7,359 nucleotides of DNA from Actinomycetota bacterium (GTDB lineage Bacteria > Actinomycetota > Thermoleophilia > Solirubrobacterales > 70-9), in the NCBI GenBank assembly GCA_005884985.1, contig VAYK01000189.1, positions 1 through 7,359 of the forward strand. Direction: 5' to 3'. Below, piece by piece: positions 1 through 5,191 of the stretch (position 1 is its first letter; each line of letters begins with the position of its first letter). The position numbers and the translations under genes are program-made. Under the pieces are notes generated by a model. The model did no database searches and was not told the origin of the DNA. It was given only the letters and a program-made list of their open reading frames with translations.

Positions 1-1023
1 GATGCCGAGCTCGGCCGCGACGTTGCGGGCGACCGCTCGTCCCTGGCGGATCGCATGCTGAGCCGTCGGCGGCGACGGCTTGGCCATTGCGGCTGAGGGA
101 TCGGGAACGGCGGCGCAGTCACCGATCGCCCATACGCCGTCCATGCCCTCGACCCGCATGTACCGGTCGACCACCACGCGGGCGTGATCGTTCAGCGGCA
201 CGCTCAGCTGCGTGAGGCTCGGGTGAGGGGTCACGCCCGTCGTCCAGACCACCGTCCGGGTCGGTATTCGCTCGCCCGTCGACAGAGTCACCACGTCCGG
301 GTCCACCGATTGGAGGCGGGTGCCCAGCCGGATATCGATCCCGCGACCCCGGAGCTCCCGCGCCGCGTATTCGGCGAGCCTGGGGTCGATCTCGGGCAGG
401 ACGCGGTCGGTGGCCTCGATCAGGATCCAGCGCATTCCCTGCAGGCGCGCCCGAGGATAGGAGTCCATCGCGTCGGCGGCGAAGTCCTGCAGCTCGGCAA
501 GCGCCTCCAGACCCGCGTAGCCACCGCCCACGAACACATATGTGAGCAGCTCCTGGCGCCGTTCGGGGTCCTCGCTCGCGTTTGCGGCCTCGAGCGTCTC
601 GATGACGTGGTTTCGGAGCCAGATGGCGTCGGCGAGGCTCTTGAACCCGATCGCGTGCTCCAGGCCGGGAACCGGCAGGAGCCGCGACACCGAGCCCAGC
701 GCCAGGATGAGCTGGTCGTAGCGCTCTACCTCGGTCTCGCCGTCGTGCGTGCGGATCGAGACCGTGCGCGTGGCAGGGTCGTGGTCCGTGACCGCTCCCA
801 GACGGAGGAAGGTGCGCTTGAGGATGTCGCGAAGCGGCGTCACGACGTGGCGTGGCTCCAGCGTGCCGGCTGCTGCCTCGGGAAGGAACGGCGTGTAGAG
901 GAGGAAGTTGACGTCGTTGACGAGCATCAGGCGGGCCGACTGCTTCGGCAGCAGGCGCTCGAGCTGGCGGGCGGCGTGCGCACCCCCGAATCCACCACCG
1001 GCGACGACGACGTTCCAGGCCAT
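1..1023 (-). CDS. ndh: Type II NADH dehydrogenase-like FAD/NAD(P)-binding oxidoreductase (NDH-2 family), C-terminus outside window
   Basis: 341 codons are visible from ATG at 1023 to the window edge, and the frame is still open. Family members oxidise NADH at the inner face of the membrane and pass electrons via FAD to quinone without pumping protons. Visible in order: an N-terminal FAD dinucleotide fold (VVVAGGGFGG, residues 6-14), the LYTPFLPEAAAGT segment (~42-54) typical of NDH-2, an NADH-binding fold (VFVGGGYAGLE, 163-173), the second FAD motif (VWAIGDCAAVPDP, 297-309), and a TAQHAIRQG motif (320-328) resembling the quinone-side AQxAxQ signature. Roughly 60-120 C-terminal residues, normally the membrane-anchoring part, lie beyond position 1. 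The ATG is preferred because the fold begins at once after it and a -10 hexamer ends 6 nt upstream; there is no Shine-Dalgarno. It lies 130 nt downstream of gatB on the same strand but appears to have its own promoter. The symbol is by family; a related NDH-2-like flavoprotein with another acceptor is possible. Confidence 0.9.
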   Translation of the reverse strand, partial: MAWNVVVAGGGFGGAHAARQLERLLPKQSARLMLVNDVNFLLYTPFLPEAAAGTLEPRHVVTPLRDILKRTFLRLGAVTDHDPATRTVSIRTHDGETEVERYDQLILALGSVSRLLPVPGLEHAIGFKSLADAIWLRNHVIETLEAANASEDPERRQELLTYVFVGGGYAGLEALAELQDFAADAMDSYPRARLQGMRWILIEATDRVLPEIDPRLAEYAARELRGRGIDIRLGTRLQSVDPDVVTLSTGERIPTRTVVWTTGVTPHPSLTQLSVPLNDHARVVVDRYMRVEGMDGVWAIGDCAAVPDPSAAMAKPSPPTAQHAIRQGRAVARNVAAELGI

Positions 1024-1029
1024 GCACCG

Positions 1030-1059
1030 AGCGTAGCACCTTGTAACAACTTGTTACAA
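1030..1059 (-). promoter_or_regulatory. Probable promoter of the ndh-like gene, leaderless type
   Basis: On the minus strand, TTGTAA (1059-1054) and TACGCT (1035-1030) are separated by 18 nt and fit -35 and -10 hexamers. The -10 ends 6 nt before the ATG at 1023, so the predicted +1 is the A of the start codon. No purine-rich ribosome-binding site occurs between them. The arrangement matches the leaderless promoters known to be common in Actinomycetota. Seen: hexamers and spacing. Inferred: promoter activity. Confidence 0.6.
1041..1059. promoter_or_regulatory. Perfect 19-bp palindrome, candidate repressor operator
   Basis: TTGTAACAACTTGTTACAA is two perfect 9-nt inverted arms around one central base. 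It is AT-rich in a very GC-rich background. It covers the putative -35 and most of the -35/-10 spacer of the ndh-like gene, where a bound dimer would block RNA polymerase. The outer TTGT...ACAA resembles the Rex consensus (TTGTGA-N6-TCACAA), but the inner bases and odd spacing differ, so a TetR-, GntR- or other helix-turn-helix dimer is equally possible. No regulator gene lies in the window. Confidence 0.6.
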
Positions 1060-1092
1060 AATGGCGGATGGCATCAGCCGCGAGGTGGCTGA

Positions 1093-1138
1093 CATCCACC
1101 ATCAAATGGATGAACAAACTCAACCACGTCGGACGTGG
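1093..1138 (-). terminator. Weak hairpins after gatB, possible terminator
   Basis: Downstream of the gatB stop, the minus strand has CCACGT-CCG-ACGTGG (1138-1124) followed by a T-richer stretch (TTGAGTTTGTT, 1123-1113), and then a CATCCA...TGGATG hairpin (1112-1093). The first could be a weak intrinsic terminator for the gat operon, which would fit the separate promoter seen before the ndh-like gene. The stem is only 6 bp and the T tract is interrupted, so confidence is low. Confidence 0.3.
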
Positions 1139-1153
1139 GCGCCAACCGCGTGG

Positions 1154-2803
1154 CTAATCCAAACCGAGCTGTTCGCGGATCAGACGCATAACCTCGCCCC
1201 CGTCGGCGCGGCCGTTCGTCTCCCGCATGACAGCCCCGACGATCGGGCCGATCGCCTTCGGGTTGCCGGCCTTGACCTTCTCGGCGGCCGCCGGCTCTGC
1301 TTCGATCGCCCGCTCGACGATCGCCTCGAGCTCGCTGGCGTCCGAGACCGCTGCCAACTGACGCGCCTTGACGATCTCCTCCGGATCGCCCACCGATGAA
1401 CCCGGGTCAATGAGGGTATGCAGCACCTCACGGCCACTGGCGTGGGTGATTCGCTTTTCGACCACCATGCGCGCCACAGCGACCAGGTGCGCCGGATCGA
1501 CCTCCCGTCCGTCGGGGCCGAAGTGGCGTTGCGCCGCGGACAGCTCGCCGGCGACCCAGTTGGCGAGGACGCCAGGCTCGACGCCATCGGCCACCGCAAG
1601 AGCACGTTCGAAGAAGTCGCCAAGCTGGGCGTCAAAGGCAAGCTGGCGGGCGGTCACCTCGGGGAGGCCGAGCTCGGCCTCGTAGCGCTCGCGGCGCTCC
1701 GCCGGAAGCTCGGGGAGCGCCTCGCGAGCGTGTCGCAGCATCTCCTCGGTGGGCGCCAGTGGAACCAGGTCGGGCTCCGGGAAGTAGCGGTAGTCGTGCG
1801 CGTACTCCTTGGAGCGAAGCGGTGTCAGCGACGCGGTCCGCGGATCGAAGTGGAAGGTCTCCTGCTCGACCTGCCCCCCGGCCTCGAGCAGGGCGGTCTG
1901 GCGCTCCAGCTCGGCGGCGATACCCCGCTCGAGGAAGCGAAAGCTGTTCATGTTCTTGAGCTCGGTCTTGGTCCCCAGCTGCTCGGCGCCCGCGCGCCGC
2001 ACTGAGACGTTGGCGTCGCAGCGAAGGCTGCCCTCCTCCATATTCACGTCGGAGACGCCAAGCTGCTTGACGGTGGTTCGCAGGAGCTGCGCCCACTCCC
2101 GGGCCTCGGCCGGGTCGCGCAGGTCGGGCTCGGTGACGATCTCGACCAGGGGCGTACCGCCGCGGTTGAAGTCGACCAGCGAGGTCGCGGAGCCGTGGAT
2201 CCGGCCCGACTCGCCGACGTGGGTCAGCTTTGCGGCGTCCTCCTCGAGGTGAACGCGATGGATGCGAACGTCCCCGAGCCAGCCCCCCCGGGCCAGCGGG
2301 ATGTCGTACTGGCTGATCTGGTAGCCCTTCGGATTGTCCGGATAGAAGTAGTTCTTGCGGTGGAAGATCGACCGTGGCGCGACCTCCGACTCGAGCGCCA
2401 GCGCGATCTGCAGCGCGTAGCGGACAGCCTGCTCGTTGATCACCGGCAGAACCCCGGGATGGGCGAGGCACACCGGGCAGGTGTGTGTGTTGGGCCGGTC
2501 TCCGAACGAGAGCTCGCAACCGCAGAACATCTTCGTCCGCGCCTGGAGCTGCTCCTCGCCCATGCCGAAGTAGTGACCGATCTCGTGGAGCACCGTCTTG
2601 CGAACCTCGGCTGCGTTCGGGTGGGTATCGCGGAAGATCACGATCCGTTGGACGCCGCCGACCGGGTCGTAGATGCCCATCAGATGCCGGGGGTGCGAGT
2701 CCTCGACGATCACCGCGACGTTCCCGATCTTCTCCCGCACCCACAGCGGGAGTTGGTCGAGCGCCAGCTCCGCGGCCTCACGGCACTCCTCCTCGCTGAT
2801 CAT
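1154..2803 (-). CDS. gatB: Metallopeptidase (Zincin_1-like) fused in frame to N-terminally truncated GatB
   Basis: 549 codons from ATG at 2803 to TAG at 1154. Residues ~1-86 are a minimal zinc metallopeptidase domain (DUF1025/Zincin_1 type): NVAVIVEDSHP, MGIY, IVIFRD, then VLHEIGHYFGMGEEQL, with HExxH at 73-77 and E83 placed as third ligand. Residues ~87-549 are GatB, which phosphorylates Glu-tRNA(Gln) or Asp-tRNA(Asn) for amidation with ammonia from GatA. Visible GatB motifs: RTKMFCGCELSFG and TCPVC (cysteines 94, 96, 109, 112, likely structural zinc), RKNYFYPDNPKGYQ (~149-162), HLEEDA (185-190), signature VDFNRGGTPLVEIV (~210-223), MEEGSLRCDAN (255-265), ELKNMNS (281-287), DYRYFPEPD (337-345), and a YqeY-like tail. 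Missing is the usual opening strand with GLExHxxL, whose Glu and His I recall as part of the metal/ATP site in the S. aureus GatCAB structure. As read, the peptidase lacks only a few C-terminal residues and GatB about 15-20 N-terminal ones. The ATG overlaps the gatA stop (ATGA). Confidence 0.88.
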   Translation of the reverse strand: MISEEECREAAELALDQLPLWVREKIGNVAVIVEDSHPRHLMGIYDPVGGVQRIVIFRDTHPNAAEVRKTVLHEIGHYFGMGEEQLQARTKMFCGCELSFGDRPNTHTCPVCLAHPGVLPVINEQAVRYALQIALALESEVAPRSIFHRKNYFYPDNPKGYQISQYDIPLARGGWLGDVRIHRVHLEEDAAKLTHVGESGRIHGSATSLVDFNRGGTPLVEIVTEPDLRDPAEAREWAQLLRTTVKQLGVSDVNMEEGSLRCDANVSVRRAGAEQLGTKTELKNMNSFRFLERGIAAELERQTALLEAGGQVEQETFHFDPRTASLTPLRSKEYAHDYRYFPEPDLVPLAPTEEMLRHAREALPELPAERRERYEAELGLPEVTARQLAFDAQLGDFFERALAVADGVEPGVLANWVAGELSAAQRHFGPDGREVDPAHLVAVARMVVEKRITHASGREVLHTLIDPGSSVGDPEEIVKARQLAAVSDASELEAIVERAIEAEPAAAEKVKAGNPKAIGPIVGAVMRETNGRADGGEVMRLIREQLGLD

Positions 2804-4296
2804 GGCCTCACCCCCGGCGGCCTGGTGTCGAAATCGATCGCCCGCTCGAGCGCGTGGGCGGCGTCGAGCAAGCCCGATTCGTCGAACGCGGGGGCGGCGA
2901 TCTGAAAGCCCACCGGCAGCCCCGCGCCACCGCCATCGGGCTCCGCCAAGCCGGCCGGGATCGAGATCGCCGGGATGCCGGCAAGGGACATCGGCACGGT
3001 GCAGAAGTCCGACATGTACATCGCCAGCGGGTCGGCCGTCCGCTCCCCGATCTTGAAGGCCACGGTCGGGGAAGTCGGCGTGACCAGGTAGTCGAAGCGC
3101 TCGAATGCGGCCCGGAAGTCGTCCGCGATCTTCGTGCGGACACGCTGCGCGCGTCCGTAATAGGCCTCGTAGTAGCCCGAGGAGAGCGCGTAGGTGCCGA
3201 GCATGATTCGCCGCTTGACCTCGGCCCCGAACCCCGCCGCGCGGGTGCGCTCGTACATCGCGATCAGGTCGGCATCGGCGTCGGCCCGCAGCCCGTAGCG
3301 CACCCCGTCATAGCGAGCCAGGTTCGCCGAGGCCTCGGCGGGGGCCAGGACGTAGTAGGCGGAGAGGCCGTGCGCAGCGTGAGGAAGCTCGCACTCGTCC
3401 ACCTCACCGCCCAACTCCCGGATCTTGCCGAGCGTGCGCTCGAAGATCTCCGAGACGCCTGCCTCGATCCCCTCGGCCTCCGCCGACAGCTCCCGCGGCA
3501 CCCCGAATCGAAGCCCGTCGAGGTCCTCGCGCGACGGCAGCTCCACCCCGCCATCGATCCCCACCGAGGTCGAGTCACAGGCGTCGCGGCCTTCGGCGGC
3601 CCGCAGCAGGAGCGCCGCGTCGGTGACATCACGGGTCAGCGGCCCGCACTGGTCGAGCGAGGAGGCGAAGGCGATCATCCCGTAATGGGAGACCGCGCCA
3701 TAGGTGGGCTTGAGGCCGACGATCCCGCAGAGCGAGGCGGGCTGGCGAATCGAGCCACCGGTGTCGGTGCCGATCGCCCAGGGGGCCACCCGGCCTGCTA
3801 CCGCCGCCGCCGAGCCCCCTGACGATCCCCCGGGCACCCGCTCGCGATCCCAGGGGTTGAGGACCGGGCCGTAGCCGGAGTTCTCGGTCGAGGAGCCCAT
3901 CGCGAATTCGTCCATGTTCGTCTTGCCGAGCAGCCGGGCGCCGGCGTCGGCGAGCTTGCGCACCGCGGTGGCGGTATATGGCGGCCGGTAGCCCTCCAGG
4001 ATCCGCGACCCCGCGGTGGTCTCGATGCCCTCGGTGCAGAAGATGTCCTTGACGGCGAGCGGCGCGCCCCGAAGCGAATCACCGGCCCGCCGCCTCCTCG
4101 TCTCCGACTCCGGGGGCGGCGGCGTTGCTGTCGGGCCGGGGTTAGCGGTCCAAAGGTAGGCGCCGAGCTCGTCGCCGCCAGCCGCCTCCGCATAGGCGTC
4201 GAAGTACTCGCCGGCGGTCAGTTCCCCGTCCTCGATCCGCCGCAGCGCCTCGGCGACGGTGAGCTCGAGGACGTCATCCATGTGCTCGACGCTCAC
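2800..4296 (-). CDS. gatA: Aspartyl/glutamyl-tRNA amidotransferase subunit A (GatA)
   Basis: 498 codons from GTG at 4296 to TGA at 2800. GatA is the amidase-signature subunit that hydrolyses glutamine and channels ammonia to GatB. The Ser-cisSer-Lys triad is visible: K83 in LAVKDIF, S158 in PGGSSGGSAAA, and S182 in GTDTGGSIRQPAS. The spacing between the three equals that in S. aureus GatA (79/154/178). Other family segments are LLGKTNMDEFAMGSS (~122-136), GIVGLKPTYG (~191-200), SSLDQCGP, the YYGRAQRVR region and LVTPTSPTVAF; total length is normal. GTG at 4296 is chosen because it forms a GTGA overlap with the gatC stop; an ATG five codons later (4281) is an alternative. The 3' end overlaps the next start by ATGA, so all three subunits look translationally coupled. 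Odd: residues ~51-75 are a Pro/Thr then Arg-rich stretch (TATPPPP...TRRRR) where the family usually has an Ala-rich helix. Confidence 0.97.
   Translation of the reverse strand: MSVEHMDDVLELTVAEALRRIEDGELTAGEYFDAYAEAAGGDELGAYLWTANPGPTATPPPPESETRRRRAGDSLRGAPLAVKDIFCTEGIETTAGSRILEGYRPPYTATAVRKLADAGARLLGKTNMDEFAMGSSTENSGYGPVLNPWDRERVPGGSSGGSAAAVAGRVAPWAIGTDTGGSIRQPASLCGIVGLKPTYGAVSHYGMIAFASSLDQCGPLTRDVTDAALLLRAAEGRDACDSTSVGIDGGVELPSREDLDGLRFGVPRELSAEAEGIEAGVSEIFERTLGKIRELGGEVDECELPHAAHGLSAYYVLAPAEASANLARYDGVRYGLRADADADLIAMYERTRAAGFGAEVKRRIMLGTYALSSGYYEAYYGRAQRVRTKIADDFRAAFERFDYLVTPTSPTVAFKIGERTADPLAMYMSDFCTVPMSLAGIPAISIPAGLAEPDGGGAGLPVGFQIAAPAFDESGLLDAAHALERAIDFDTRPPGVRP
2806..2815 (-). promoter_or_regulatory. 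Ribosome-binding site of the metallopeptidase-gatB gene
   Basis: GGGGGTGAGG on the minus strand lies 2 nt before the ATG at 2803, with its GGTGA core about 4 nt away. It sits inside the end of gatA. Together with the ATGA stop/start overlap it fixes the start at the metallopeptidase domain, not at an internal GatB methionine. No comparable site precedes the internal methionines 82 or 92. Confidence 0.55.
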
Positions 4297-4577
4297 GCCT
4301 GCGGGGAGGGCACGCGGAATGCGCCCTCGGCCGGGTCCGGTGCTGGCTCGAGGACCTGCTCGCGCGGCCAGCTCGGTCGTGGCTCGTCCGCCCGCAGGAC
4401 GTTCTCCAGCGGAACGATGTGCGAGGTCGGCTCCACGCCCTCGAGGTCGAGCTGGTTCATCCGCTCGACGTGGTCGAGGATCGTTGAGAGCTCGCCCGAC
4501 ATCCGGTCCACCTCGTCATCGGTGAGCTCGAGCCTCGCCAGCCGCCCCACGTGCAGGACCTGCTTCCGATCGATCAC
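4293..4577 (-). CDS. gatC: Aspartyl/glutamyl-tRNA amidotransferase subunit C (GatC)
   Basis: 94 codons from GTG at 4577 to TGA at 4293, the usual GatC size. GatC wraps around GatA and stabilises the GatA-GatB complex. Family features in order: an N-terminal helix HVGRLARLELTDDEV (~9-23), LSTILDHVERMNQLD (~30-44), GVEPTSHIVPLENVLRADE (~47-65), PREQVLEPAPDPAEGAFRVP (~71-90). It is the first gene of the operon and its stop overlaps the gatA start. GTG is chosen because the sequence starts as family members do and a TAGAAT hexamer lies 7 nt upstream; no Shine-Dalgarno is visible, so a leaderless or nearly leaderless message is inferred. Confidence 0.96.
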   Translation of the reverse strand: MIDRKQVLHVGRLARLELTDDEVDRMSGELSTILDHVERMNQLDLEGVEPTSHIVPLENVLRADEPRPSWPREQVLEPAPDPAEGAFRVPSPQA

Positions 4578-4621
4578 AGGGCGGATTCTAGGTCTCGCGG
4601 GCGCTCCGCCCGAGGGCGGAT
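4578..4621 (+). repeat. 9-bp direct repeat in the divergent promoter region
   Basis: AGGGCGGAT occurs at 4578-4586 and again at 4613-4621, 35 bp apart. Each copy touches one of the two opposed -10 elements. Between them are two mutually exclusive small hairpins: GGGCG-CTC-CGCCC (4599-4611) and CCGCC-CGAG-GGCGG (4606-4619). This could be a shared regulator site or chance in GC-rich DNA. Confidence 0.35.
4585..4590 (-). promoter_or_regulatory. -10 element of the gatCAB operon
   Basis: TAGAAT on the minus strand ends 7 nt before the gatC GTG, putting the predicted transcription start at or 1 nt before the start codon. No recognisable -35 is found 16-19 nt further upstream, where the sequence is GC-rich. 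Assigned from hexamer match and position only. Confidence 0.5.
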
Positions 4622-4626
4622 AGGAT
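4621..4626 (+). promoter_or_regulatory. -10 element of the membrane protein/GMC unit
   Basis: TAGGAT on the plus strand ends 10 nt before the ATG at 4637, which predicts a leader of only a few nucleotides. No ribosome-binding site precedes the ATG and no good -35 is visible. It is divergent from, and about 30 bp away from, the gatC -10. Confidence 0.45.
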
Positions 4627-4636
4627 CACGCGTCCC

Positions 4637-5086
4637 ATGACCGGAGCGCGGGCGGAGCGATTCGTCGTCCTCAACCTCCGCCTGCTGGCGGCGAGCTTCG
4701 CGATCGTCGGGATCCTGTTCATCGTCACGCCCGACGGCGTCCTGGACGTGATCTCCGACCTCGGCAACTCGCTGCCGCTGGGGCAGTTCACACGCGCCCC
4801 GGAGACCACCGAGCAGTTCTGGCTCGCGCTCGGCTTCGCCTACATGGTGGTGATCACGGGCATCTGCCTCGTGGTCCAGGCCGACGTGGTTCGCTACCGG
4901 CCCCTGCTCGGAGTGCTGGCGGCCGGCAAGACCGCCTCCTCGCTCGGCGCGCTGGGCTTCTACCTGTTCGACCAGGACGTGTTCATCTACCTGCTCAACT
5001 TCCTCGTCGACGGCTTCCTGGCCGCCGTGGCCCTGCTCCTGTGGTCGGTGGCCGGCCGGATCGGAGAGCCCGCCGCTCCCTCCTGA
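4637..5086 (+). CDS. Uncharacterised four-helix integral membrane protein
   Basis: 149 codons from ATG at 4637 to TGA at 5084-5086. I do not recognise the family. Hydrophobic segments predict four membrane helices: ~14-32 (LRLLAASFAIVGILFIV), ~61-80 (FWLALGFAYMVVITGICLVV), ~89-110 and ~115-137 (VFIYLLNFLVDGFLAAVALLLW). The N-terminus is basic (GARAERF) and there is no cleavable signal peptide. Helix 4 carries a buried Asp (FLVDGF) and helix 3 a Lys (AAGKTASS), which may be functionally relevant. The start is supported by a -10-like hexamer 10 nt upstream. The GMC oxidoreductase follows in the same reading frame after the stop, so the two are probably co-transcribed and the membrane protein may be its partner or anchor; that is inference from position only. 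Confidence 0.8.
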   Translation: MTGARAERFVVLNLRLLAASFAIVGILFIVTPDGVLDVISDLGNSLPLGQFTRAPETTEQFWLALGFAYMVVITGICLVVQADVVRYRPLLGVLAAGKTASSLGALGFYLFDQDVFIYLLNFLVDGFLAAVALLLWSVAGRIGEPAAPS

Positions 5087-5191
5087 AGGCGCCCGCCGGG
5101 GCTGGGCGCCGCCGAGCTTCGCGGCCCGACGCGCCGTTCGCAGGGACTGGGGGCCGGCGAGCTGCGCATCCTGCGGGCCTTCGCGGAGGCG

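Noticed and set aside
1041..1059. Palindrome as a canonical Rex site
   Set aside because: The ends match, but the inner TTGTGA...TCACAA bases and even spacing do not, so only a generic operator is claimed.
184..1092. 302-codon plus-strand open frame antisense to the ndh-like gene
   Set aside because: No recognisable motifs and a composition typical of antisense frames in high-GC DNA; the minus strand is clearly coding.
119..1123. 334-codon minus-strand open frame covering the ndh-like gene
   Set aside because: Arg/Pro/Ala-rich shadow in another frame; the true frame has clear FAD and NAD motifs and starts at 1023.
2195..2905. 236-codon plus-strand frame opposite the gatA/gatB junction
   Set aside because: Antisense to two clearly identified genes and no domain is visible.
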